Source of the DNA: Neoceratodus forsteri
Taxonomy: Eukaryota > Chordata > Ceratodontiformes > Ceratodontidae
Assembly: GCA_016271365.2 (NCBI GenBank)
Contig: CM057453.1
Span: 1,091,443,001-1,091,507,000, forward strand
Reading direction: 5' to 3'
Length of the DNA: 64,000 bases
In this document: in pieces, positions 54,080 to 63,775 of the stretch
Position numbering within the stretch: the stretch's first letter is position 1
Layout of the letters: the number at the start of each line of letters is the position of its first letter
Program-made: the position numbers and the translations under genes
Notes under the pieces: generated by a model
The model's database searches: none
The model's input: only the letters and a program-made list of their open reading frames with translations
What the model was told of the DNA's origin: nothing

Positions 54080-55330
54080 ACCTCCCTGGGGGTGCTCTGC
54101 CATTTCTCTTCTGCTTGGCCTCTTATCACCTCAGACCAGTGGGTGCTCAAAGTGGTGGGTCGGGGATTACCTCTAGAATTCAAAGATCCCCCACCCAGTC
54201 GAGCCCATACCCCATGGTTGGACCTGGTGCCTGTGGACATGTTGTCTGACCTTCAGGAGGACAAACTTTGCTCCTGCAGAAGGACACAGTGTCCCGTGTC
54301 CCAGCCTCCATTGCCAGTACAGGGTTCATTTCCAGATACTTTCTGGTTTCTAATGGAGCTGCACAACCTCAACAAGTATCTGAGGCCATGCAAATTTCAA
54401 ATGGTCACTTTGAATTAGATCATTCCATCCTTGGAGCAGGATATGTGAATCTGCTTCCTGGATCTTCAGGACGCCTTTTTCCACATTCCCATCCATCCGT
54501 TCCACCAGTGGTTTCTGTGGTTCCGCTTGGAGGGGGGAGACTCTGAGTAACAAGCCATGCCATTCGGCTTCTCTTCTGCCCCCAGGGTCTTCACCAAATG
54601 CATTGCAGTGGTGGCAGCCTTCCTGTGGTGCTGAGGTGTCAGGTTTTACTCTTATCTGGATGACTGGCTGATTGCAGGTTCCTCCAAGGTGGAGGTGGAG
54701 AGGCCCAGAGACCTGGCCCTCCAGACCTGCTCTGCCATGTGCCTCTTGGTCAACTTGGCCAAGTCGGAACTCGCCTCTTCCCAGTTGATCCACTTCATTG
54801 GGGCAGAGCTGAGCTCTGTTCAGGCTAGGGCCCACCTCCCGTTGGACAGGGTGGAGGACCTCCCCTCCTTTGCCAGCTTATTTCAGGTTGGGCACTGGCA
54901 CCCTACCGGGACTTCCTTCTCCTCTAGGGAGTGCAGTGGCAGACTGCAGCATGAGATGCAGGGGAGTCCCACTGGTGAATCGCCCCCTGAAGTGGGAACT
55001 AGCTCACCTGTAGTCTCAGCACATCGTACACCTGGACCATCTGGTAAGGGTGACTCGGCTGATGTGGGATGCCATCCAGTGGTGGCTTGTCCCAGCCCAC
55101 CTGCAAGGAGGAGTCCTGTTTGTATGCCTGGAGCTGACAGTCACTCTCACGACTGCCTCTGTATTGGAATGGGGAGCACACCTGGGATCCACAGAGCCCA
55201 TGGGCTTTGGACCCTCCCCACCCCCCAAGGAGTCCTGATGTTACATCAACCTGCTGGAGCTCCGTGTAGTGCTTCTTGCTCTGACTGCTGTAGTGCGGGG
55301 TCAGGTAGTTCGGGTCCAGATGGACAACAC
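54080..55330 (+). pseudogene. DIRS copy E RT and start of RNase H
   Basis: Islands: FISRYFLVSNGAAQPQQVSE (54328), MPFGFSSAPRVFTKCIAVVA (54557), YLDDWLIAGSSKVEVERPRD (54654; catalytic box intact), LIHFIGAELSSVQARAHLPL, then RNase H ending at the VRVQMDNT text at 55313, where the L2 begins. Frame breaks separate most blocks. Confidence 0.8.
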
Positions 55331-57181
55331 TAAGTAACTAAGTAAGTAAAAATTTATTTTTAAGCGCTTTTCGAAATCAAAGCACTGTACAATAATTAAA
55401 TACATATAAAACATACATATAACGTAACAAACAACAATAAAATATAATTCCAATTTCAAATCAGTGCAATAACTACTCCCCATAAGCCTTTTGAAATAAG
55501 TATGTTTTGAACTCTGATTTAAAGCTTTCGACGGTCAGGCAGCTTCGTATCCGACGAGGTAGAGAATTCCACAGGGTAGGGGCAGCATAAGAAAACGCTC
55601 GTGCCCCAGATGTTTTTAAACGAACCCTGGGAACCTCTACCAATCCCTCGTCAGTGGATCTGAGTGAGCGGGAGGGACGGTAGGAAACAAGTAGATCTTG
55701 CAGATATTGCGGTCCCTGTTCGTGTAGGGCTTTATAGGTCAGTAAACCGACCTTAAAGGTGATCCGCCACTGAACCGGCAGCCAGTGCAGTTCGCGCAGC
55801 ACAGGCGTAATATGATTCCTTATTGATGTCCCCGTCAAAAGCCTGGCTGCAGCGTTCTGCACCAGCTGCAAGCAGCGGATATCAACCCTCGGCATCCCTA
55901 GGTACAGGGCATTGCAGTAGTCAAGGCGAGAAGTAACAAAGGCATGGACTAATGTCGGGAGGTCAGCCGGAGGAACAAGGTGTTTCACCGGCGATATTCC
56001 TCAGATGGTAAAAGAGGTTTGTGACAGATGACACCTGGAATTTCAGCGTCAAACTGTCGTCAATAATACGCCTAGGTTATGCACCCGGTCTGAGGTTGAG
56101 AGCTGGGCTTCATCGATCCATATGCCCGAAGGAAGACCAGCCCTACAACCCGCCTTACGACGACCTGGGTCCACCACCAACACCTCAGTCTTATCTGAGT
56201 TTAACCTTAGCCAGCTGGCACTCATCCAGTCACTGATCTCAGATAGACAGTTGTTAAGTTTAGAGACTGCATCTACTTGCCCGGGGCTAAAGGACAAATA
56301 TAGCTGGGTGTCATCTGCATAGCAGTGAAAACCCAGACCATATTGCCTAATAATGTCTCCTAATGGCAGCATGTAGACAGCGAACAACATGGGTGCCAAA
56401 ATGGAACCCTGCGGAACCCCACAAGGCAAGGAGACGGCATCAGAGGAATAAATTCCAGTGATAACCCTATGTCTCCGCCCTGTGAGAAAAGATTGAAACC
56501 ATTTTAGGACCATACCAGACAGTCCACAATGGAGCCATGAGAATGCTCCAAAAAGCACACCATGTTCCACAGTGTCGAGAAGCAGAGAGATCAAGAAGGA
56601 CTAGAATAGTACAAGCCTTTTGATCCTCGCTATCAGGAGATCATTTAGAACCGGACAAGAGCAGTCTCAGTACTATGTCTTTTCCTGAATCCTGATTGAA
56701 GAGTATCATAGACATTATGATTTGTAAGATGGTCGTCCAGTTGCAGTGCAACTACCTTTTCAATAACCTTACCCAAATAGGGAGGTTAGAGATGGAGTCT
56801 GTAGTTAGCTGGACAGTCAGTTCAGTGAAGGTTTTTTGGAGTAGTGACGACCGCCTCTTTAGGGGTTCAGGAAAGATCCCTGCTTCAAGGACTTCAGATG
56901 ATTTCAGCAATGGTCGGGCAGATAATATCTCGCAACCTAATAAAAGTGGCGTAGGGCCCGGATCCAAACTACAACTAGTTGGACGTACAGTCTGGACAAT
57001 CCTCATAATGTCCATGAATTCCGGCCTACCAAAGTCAGACCAGGTGACACAGGTGTTTGCTTCCCCTCGCCGATCACTGCAAGCCCTTATAGAATGAACA
57101 TGGCTGAGATCCGCCCTAATGCCGGCAATCTTATCAGCAAAAAATCGAGCAAGCTCATCACACTTTATTTGTGAAAAATCT
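55331..57181 (-). mobile_element. L2-type LINE (copy C), minus strand
   Basis: The tail TAAGTAACTAAGTAAGTAAA at 55331 is the complement of a tandem L2-style 3' tail. The minus strand reads the C-terminus 55988-55473 (RLDYCNALYLGMPRVDIRCL, LVQNAAARLLTG, LHWLPVQWRITFKVGLLTYK, APTLWNSLPRRIRSCL), RT 56594-56049 (GVPQGSILAPMLFAVYMLPL, FHCYADDTQLYLSF) and pre-RT text to about 57181 (CDELARFFADKIAGIRADL). The DIRS RNase H reads from DNT to MYYLNKQGE across the insertion with little loss. 5'-truncated; YADD intact. Subfamily distinct from L2 copies A and B. Confidence 0.9.
55473..56594 (-). pseudogene. L2 copy C reverse transcriptase and C-terminal domain
   Basis: Two long open pieces (181 and 171 codons) in different frames, separated by a shift near 56000-56050. 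The palm motif A region is partly lost (text before DTVEHGVLF), motif C reads YADD, and the C-terminal domain is complete to the stop at 55473. Confidence 0.85.
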
Positions 57182-58780
57182 CTTCCATGTATTACCTCAA
57201 TAAACAGGGTGAGACGCATTCCCTTCCATTGTGCCGTAAATCCCTCTGCACCTGGACCCTTCTCAGCAACCTGGATGCCGATCTTCTGGCGATCTTCGTG
57301 TCTAGCCATCTGGCAGATGCCCTCAGCCAAGTGGACGAGGTGTTCCACGAATGATCCCTTCACCAGGAGGTGGTCAATCACCTCTTCTTCCTCTGGGACT
57401 CTCCTGATCGACCTGTTTGCCTCCTGGGAGAATGCAAAACGGAGGCTGTTTTGCACCTGCCCCCCTCGGTGCAGGACACTGATGGGGGTATGCCTTTGTG
57501 AGACCCTGGATTCAGGGGCTTCTGATGCCTTCCCCTGATCCACAAGGTGGTGTTTAAGGTGCAGGGAGACCAGCCTTGTATGATCCTGGTGGCCTCAGAC
57601 TGGCTTCACCAGTTTTTGGTACCCCAGTCTCCTCTGCCTCAGCAGCAGGCCCTCGTGGAGATTGCCTCACCACCCAGACCTGCTTTCTTGTTCTCAGGGG
57701 AAGATACTACACCTGGACCTTCAATCCCTGCACCAGACATCATGTTTCTTGAGCAGCTAGAGTTTCAAGCTTTCGGTCTCTCTGAGGTCCTTCATGTTGT
57801 GGAGGTCTCTCAGAAGCAGTCAACTCACCAGTGCTACACCTTCAAATGGAAGAGATTTTCCATTTGGTGTCAGGGCAAGGAGCTAGACCCCTGGTCTTGA
57901 TCGTTGGCAAACATTTTGGAATACCTGTGGTCCCTCTCCCAGTCGGGCCTCCAGTCGACGACCCTCAGGGTGCACCTAGCAGCCATTTCGGCATACCTAG
58001 TGTGGGTGGGTACGCTGAAGGTGGCACAGGAAAAGATGGTAGGGTGCTTTTTCAAAGGCCTTGACCACTTGTCCCCACCGGTCTGTGAATTGCAACCACC
58101 TTGGGACTTGTTGCTGGTTTTGGCGATGCTCATGGGCAAGCCATTCAAACTCATGCACACGTCACATCTCCCACCTATCATGGAAGACCACCTTCTTGGT
58201 GGCTATCACCTCCACCAGAAGGATCAGTGAACTCCAGGCGCTCTCGGTCGAGTCTCCCTGTCTGGTATTCTACAAGGACAGAGACATCCGCCGTCCTAAC
58301 CCAGAGTTCCTCCTGAAGGTTGTTTAGGAGTTTCTCCTTAACCAGGTGATGTACCTCCCAGTTTATTTCACCACTGCAACCTCGTAGGCCGAGCACGGGC
58401 TCCATAGGTTGGACCAGAGTCGAATGCTCGCTTACTGCAAGGAGCATACAGCTGGAGTTCAGGTTGATTTTCACCAGCTCTTTGTCACCTACACTGAAAC
58501 TACACCTTGCAGACTGGCAGCTGAGTAGATGGTTGGCAGTCGGGTTGTCTCCTTCATCAACCTCTGCTATAGGTTGGTTGGTGGGAAGCCTCCTGTTGGG
58601 TTCCGGGCTCATTCCACCAGACATACTGCTGTCTCAGTGGCTGCTTCCAAGGACATCCCTATCAGGGCTGCTACCTGGAAGTCAGCACACACCTTCATCT
58701 CCCACTACCACATCGACCTTGAGTCACACCGGGATGCTGATTTTGGGGCCTTGGTTCTCCGATCTCTGTTCCCGAAGTAG
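57182..58780 (+). pseudogene. DIRS copy E RNase H end and tyrosine recombinase
   Basis: RNase H resumes MYYLNKQGETHSLPLCRKSL, then LADALSQVDEVFHE and DLFASWENAK. YR: VVEVSQKQSTHQCYTFKWKR (57800), STTLRVHLAAISAYLVWVG (57955), VAITSTRRISELQALSVESP (58199), then RAHSTRHTAVSVAASKDIPI (58606) and RAATWKSAHTFISHYHIDLE to the stop at 58778. The catalytic H-S-T-R is intact here, unlike copy B. Stops at 57898 and 58324. Confidence 0.85.
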
Positions 58781-58860
58781 GGTGTGTACACCTTGCCCCT
58801 TCCTCCTGGAGAACTGGTAGGAGTCTGCCAGAAGTGTGGATAGTACACCATATCCACGTA

Positions 58861-59819
58861 TAGTCTCATTTTCCATTTTCTCCCCTTCCTGGTTGCGGAC
58901 ATGCTGCAGTTTGCAGCACCCTCGATTCGTGCTGCCCTCAGTCCCGGACTACCCTCTAGGCCTCCACCTGGTGGCAGTCGTTCGGTGGGAGTGACAACAC
59001 ACCCACCACATGAGAGAAGAGCCAGTCCTCCGGACGCTCGATCCTCTCTGTCCCTGCCTGTTCCCAAACCTGGGTTGCAGGGGTGGTGCAAGGTGTGGCA
59101 TCCAGCACCTCGACCCTCAGCACCACTGGGCCGGCCAGTGATTCATTTTTTAATAGTATCTACCATATATTGAGCTATAGAATGGAAATTGTATACGTTT
59201 GCAGCCAGTATGCTTGTACAGTTGTGCTTATGGTGTAGTGGTAACAATTGTTTTAAACAAGTGGATCTCCACTTTTTAGACTGTTCGCTGCTTCACTGAG
59301 CCCTTTTTCACTTTTATATACTCAGCCGCAGAATCTGACAGATTGAACTTAATGCTGTAAAAGTCTTTGCTATGATGGTGCAGTGCCATATAAGCTAACT
59401 GGGTTGTTGTATGCAACTTAAACTGTGTTGCTAGTCTCCATGCGAGTGTAGTCTGTAAAATACTGCACCAGCATGGAGCACACCATCTCTGAAGAAGTCA
59501 TGTGGTGCATTGTTCAAAGCGTCTAAGCTGGAGCTTGCATGCACTGTGCTGTGTGGCTGCCACTACCTCAAGCATAATAGCCACCTGTTTGTATGAGTGC
59601 CAGTAGACTTTTCTACAGTGACCTGCATGGCTACGTGTTAGATTTTACTATTGTTTATACGTGTATGTGTGTGATATATATATTGAGGTAGACTTCAGTC
59701 TTTATATGTGAAACTATTTTCCATAGGTGTTGTCTTTACCACATCATGGTCTTTGCCGCTCTGCAGAAAGGACTCTAGTGGTAGCAGTCAAGGCAGCATC
59801 TGCTGTTGTGAGTTGCCTT
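58861..59819 (+). other. Unclassified intron sequence
   Basis: Contains GC-rich text at 58900-59110 with no recognised protein and AT-rich text after 59150. TATGGTGTAGTGGTAAC near 59229 is A-box-like, but no B-box follows, so no SINE is called. Confidence 0.4.
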
Positions 59820-61127
59820 TCTCGGGGACCTTCCTCGGGTGACTGCTGCACATCTAATTTCCCTCTGAACTCTGGGTCTGATCCCCAGTTGAAAGTAATC
59901 TCCATGTAAATGTGCTGGAGATGAGGGCATCCCTATACGACCTCTAGGCAGTGGCCCTACTGATTCAGGGAAGGATCTTAACTCGCACATACAGATGGAC
60001 AACCAGCGTGACATGTACTATCACAACAAAGGGAACACATCCATCCTGCATTGGGAAGTGATGCCAGTATGGTAATGGGCAGTGGAGCACAATGTGCACC
60101 TTGCTGCAGCCTATCTGGCAGGTACTCAAAGTGTGCTGTCAAACACGCTCAGCCACTCTGGCACAGCCTCATGAAATGGGAGTTGTGAGGGGACATAGTG
60201 TCATTCCTGTTCAGTCGGTGGGAGGATTCAGAGTTGGCACTTGCTCACTCGGTCTATGACCTGAGTATGCAGTGTCCCTCTGCTGGAAGGGAATGCTCTC
60301 TTACCTTTTCTCCAAACCTCATTGAGCAGGTTCTGATCAAGCCCCAGAATAAGCTGGCCTCCATGATTCTGATGGCTCCCCTGTGGGGAGAGCCTGATCT
60401 AGTTCCTGATTTTTATGGGACATGGCAGTGGAACTTCCATTCTAGCTGTTCCTCAGATCGGGACTGTTGCTGCAGTTCCAGTGCCGTCTGCTGCACCCGG
60501 ACCTTGTATCCCTACAAATGCATGCTTGACTCCTGAGGATGTAGAGCTGGCATGATTTAGCATGTGTCTAAGGTTTTGACTGGCCTGTTTGCAGCCCAGA
60601 AATTGTCAACTAGAGACGACCTTTTCACTAAAGAGGAAGTGCTTTATTATGTGTCGGGTGTGATATCCATATCAGTGCATCGCCGCTATCCATAGTGTTC
60701 ATGAGTATTGCTCTTCCTTTCCCAGGCAGGACTTCAGTACTCCTTTGTGGATGTGCATCTGTTGGTTTGTCATGTACCCATAGGTGGGAAACCTGTGGTT
60801 CAATTAAGCAATAAACCACGACAGGGTGTTGGTGATGCTGGTTTTACCCATGCCTGGCGTGGCTGCGGCCTCGTGACTAAACCTCGTCAGGCGTGGGTAA
60901 AACCAGCATCACCAACACCCTGGAGTGGTTTATTGCAATTATACAAATGTGTGTGGTAAAATGTGAATAGTAATTTAATTGTGATAATTTGTTGTGTGTA
61001 AAAAGTAAGGAAATAGTGGAATATCCTTCCATGCAAAAAAATAGTCCATACAGCTTTGTTTTGTGTTAGGATTGGCTGGTGTGGGGCATTTTGAAGGGAG
61101 CGCCGTGTTTGGTGTGCTCTACGGTAG

Positions 61128-61330
61128 TTGGGCGTGCTGCGGCGGGCTGTGTGTGGCGTTCACGCTGGGGATGTGAGGCAGAGGGCGAGCTTTCTTGTTG
61201 GCAGTATTAATGGTTTTCAGGTACTGGATTTTTTAATTTGGTTTGCTCGCGTCTTCTGCGGCAGTTAGACGTGCTGCGGCGGGCTGCTTGTGAAGTTCAG
61301 GCTGGGCATGTGAGGCAGAGCAGCGGGCGT
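61128..61330. repeat. Duplicated about 60-bp GC-rich module in H3
   Basis: GCGTGCTGCGGCGGGCTGTG..GTTCACGCTGGGGATGTGAG at 61128-61185 recurs, diverged, at 61267-61330 (ACGTGCTGCGGCGGGCTGCT..GTTCAGGCTGGGCATGTGAG). Spacing about 139 bp. Confidence 0.8.
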
Positions 61331-61468
61331 TCGTGGCGGCTGTGGTGTTGTTTTTTCCGGTGATGGATTTTCCGTTTCAGTTTCTCTAATATCGCCATCT
61401 TCGATTGATTTGAATATTGCTTCCAGTTCGTCATTATCGATCAAGTCGAAAGTTGTTTGTATGTTCAT
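61265..61468 (-). CDS. Possible small ORF carried by H3, unknown function
   Basis: From an ATG at 61468 the minus strand codes 67 residues: an acidic helical part (FDLIDNDELEAIFKSIEDGD) followed by a Thr/Pro-rich part (TTPQPPRTPAALPH) and a stop at 61265. An in-frame upstream ATG (61597) would give 110 residues. The acidic part looks like a genuine folded start of a protein rather than random translation, but I cannot name a family. It could be the first exon of the transposase or recombinase of an autonomous relative, or a captured host fragment. A TGCAG acceptor-like site or a donor cannot be decided by eye. Confidence 0.35.
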   Translation of the reverse strand: MNIQTTFDLIDNDELEAIFKSIEDGDIRETETENPSPEKTTPQPPRTPAALPHMPSLNFTSSPPQHV

Positions 61469-62282
61469 TTTTTGAGGCGAACGGCCAGGTTTTGGTTTAC
61501 TCCGTAGCGCGATGTACAATGGCGGTTTTGGGATTTGGAAACGGGGGTCGGAGTGTTTTGTTAATGGGTTGCAGCGCGAGGTTGGCACAGCTGGCACTTG
61601 TTCCTGTTGGTAATGCTGTATTTTACAACGGGGTGATAGTGCCAGCTGGCCAATGAGGGGTGGCTATTTTTTTATGCATTGTATAATTGGAGATTACCCG
61701 CAGGTTTCTGAAGGGTATTTGCTTACAAATCCTCTTGGCATGGGACCAGAACCTGGTTCTGGGTTTGCTGAACAGGGCTTCAGTGAAACCAGCTACCTCT
61801 TGTGACCTGCAGTTGCTGTCCTAGAAAACTGTTTCTGGTAGCAATAACCTCAGCATGATGGATGTCTGAACTTGAGGCGCTACTGTCTGACCCTCTTTCT
61901 CGGACCTTTGATCTGGATAGGGTGGGCATTTCGACTTCTCTCAAGTTGCTACCTATGGTCGTGTCTGAATTTACTTTGATTCAGCAGTATGGTGTTTGAA
62001 GCAGGAGGCCATGGAACTCATTTGCACTCAGCCTGCCTGTGTTCTTCATGAACTAACAAAATCCAGTAGGGTGCTCTTGCTCCCCTGGACACTAACAGGG
62101 AGCTCCACTTTTATCTGGACCACACCAAGGATGTCTGGCAGTCCCCTCTGCTGCTTGTGACCTTTGCCCTTGTATGAAGGGCCAGCCAATATCTAAGCAG
62201 TCTCTCACCATATAGATAGCCTCCTGTATTTTCAGTGTATTGCCCGAAGCTGGCGTAGAGCTTCCTTGTACAGTTAGGGAGA

Positions 62283-63050
62283 CATACTAACATACTAAAA
62301 TGTCAGCAGAATAGGCCTAACGGTCCCTCGTGTCTGCTCGTTTGGTCAGCCCCCACCCTAGGAGCTGACCTTGCTGCCCCCCTCGCCTTCTCTGGCTTCT
62401 CCCTTCCCAGTTCCGGATATTCTCGCACTGGATTTTGCTTCCAGAACCCTTCCCTGTACCTGTCCACCCCTCTTTGAACCTCCACCAGCCCCTGGGCAGC
62501 ACATTCCATGGCTCTACCACCCTCTCAGTGATAGCACCTCCTCCTTTCTCCCCTGAATCTCCCCTCCAGCTTCCACCCATGCCATCTAGTTGCCCTTCCT
62601 CCTTCCTTGAAGCATCCTGACTGCTCCTCCTTTTACCCCCTTGTACCTGAAGACCTCTGTCATGTCCCCGGTCCCTTCTCTCTTCCAGTGTGTACATATT
62701 TAGCTCTTCGAGCCTCTCCCCTTAGGTCCTGTCCCCCAAGCCCCAAATCAATTTGGTTGCCCTCCTCTGGACCCTCTCCAGGAGTTTAATGTCCCTCTTT
62801 AAGTGTGGCCTCCAAAACAGCACGCAGTACTCGAGGTGTGGCCTCACCAAGCAGTTATACAGAGGGAGTATCACTTCCCTCCTTCTGGAGGCGATCCTCC
62901 TAGCAATGCATCCCAGCATCCTGTTGGCCTTGGCTGCTGCCCTCCTACAAGTCTCAGAGTTGTTCATCTTGACATCCATCACCACCCCCAGGTCCCTATC
63001 AGCCATTGAGACTTGTAGCATTTCACCCAGGTGTACACTTGGCCGGGTTT
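62283..63050 (-). mobile_element. CR1-type LINE 3' fragment (copy C), minus strand
   Basis: The left edge has an ACATACTAACATACTA repeat, complement of a CR1 tandem tail. Minus-strand translation of 63021-62722 gives MADRDLGVVMDVKMNNSETC, AKANRMLGCIARRIASRRRE, LYNCLVRPHLEYCVLFWRPH and LERVQRRATKLIWGLGD, then 62697-62317 covers the C-terminus (WNVLPRGWWR). It interrupts the YR of DIRS copy F. More diverged from CR1 copies A and B, so another subfamily. Confidence 0.88.
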
Positions 63051-63284
63051 CTGGCCCCAGGTGCAGTTCCTTGCAGACATTTCTTGTTTCTGGATAGTCT
63101 TCATATCTGAACTATGTTAGGCTACAACTGGAGTAAGATACATCTGTTTAATAAACACTACAGTCTGGATTTGGTCTCTCATGGCAGAGTGGATTTTGGT
63201 CTGGCTGTTACGCAGGTTTTGCAGTCATATTCTTTATCTGTTCCGTATTGCTCATATGGGACTGCTATACTGCTTTGAACTCAT

Positions 63285-63385
63285 CCGGTGTGTGTGGCTT
63301 TCTGGAGTTGAGAGATATCTTTTTAAGAAGATAGGTTTGTTATTTACCAGTAGCAGAAGACCTTTGAAAGCACCTGCTCCATACA
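63285..63385 (+). repeat. Internal complementary region of DIRS copy F
   Basis: TGTGTGTGGCTTTCTGGAGT to TATCTTTTT followed by AAGAAGATAGGTTTGTTATT and TACCAGTAGCAGAAGACCTT. The second part is the complement of 63735-63775 with several mismatches. The first part predicts the lost left end. Confidence 0.65.
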
Positions 63386-63775
63386 ACCACTCAGCAAGGA
63401 GAACTGTTGTGTTTATTACAGGTGACTGACATGTCAGCCTTTCAGTTGCCTGTTTTATTGGGCATACTTGAGGATCTGCTTTCCCTGTCTCTCCTGTATG
63501 ATTTTCCAGGCTTAGATTACCCTGTGGGTCGGTAAATTTTGGAATTTAGTTAATTGGCAGCAGGAACTGAAGAGGGTGGTACAGCCCACATTACACCAGT
63601 GACTATGAGGCATTCATCATACGTGGGACATATGGCAACGTAGGGGACCCAGCTCAGAAAAGTGTCTCCTGTAAGGTTTTGATGTCACTGCTGCAGTCTT
63701 TCTTTCCAGCGTGTGTGGTTCTCTGGAGGAGATTCTCTCAAAGATCTATTGTTACTGGTAAGTAATTGACCTTTC

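Larger units (their letters stand above)
51476..58860 (+). mobile_element. Decayed DIRS of the second family (copy E), split by an L2
   Basis: Its left repeat at 51476-51600 matches copy B (TTCTAGGGACATTGATATAG, CCACACTTCTGGCAGGATCC, GGTCTTCAGGCTGGCTTCTC). Gag-like, RT-RH, methyltransferase-like and YR regions follow in order. It ends inside the ICR (58824-58860, complement of its own left end), so the right half of the ICR and the right repeat are deleted. An L2 lies at 55331-57181. Stops are frequent, so it is older than copy B. Without the L2 it is about 5.5 kb. Confidence 0.88.
60804..61688. mobile_element. Two-hairpin element, large form (H3), AATT target duplication
   Basis: Inserted in the DIRS YR: the flanking text joins as a QLE codon run when it is removed with one AATT (60802-60805 and 61685-61688). 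Left hairpin 60808-60936: GCAATAAACCACGACAGGGT and GGTGATGCTGGTTTTACCCA face their complements, around the loop CTGCGGCCTCGTGACTAAAC. ATTATACAAATG (60938) is matched by TGCATTGTATAAT (61675). A second hairpin at 61573-61650 pairs TTGGCACAGCTGGCACT with AGTGCCAGCTGGCCAA. The body contains a duplicated GC-rich module and a minus-strand ORF. Shares start and end sequences with H2. Confidence 0.82.
59820..63775 (+). mobile_element. Decayed DIRS (copy F), 5'-truncated, with two insertions
   Basis: RNase H text starts near 59820 (INVLEMRASLYDL equivalent; TDN-like stretch and YYHNKGNTS at 60020; LAAAYLAGTQSVLSN at 60100), then methyltransferase-like MILMAPLWGEP (60363), YR N-terminus (60560-60800), YR middle (61690-62280: VAITSA, VVSEFTL), YR C-terminus (63150-63220) and ICR (about 63285-63385). 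The right end at about 63705-63775 includes CAAAGATCTATTGTTACTGG, complementary to the ICR second half. Interrupted by H3 (60804-61688) and a CR1 (62283-63050). GTAAGT at 63758-63763. Confidence 0.8.

Noticed and set aside
59229..59270. tRNA-like A-box at about 59229
   Set aside because: No B-box at the right distance.
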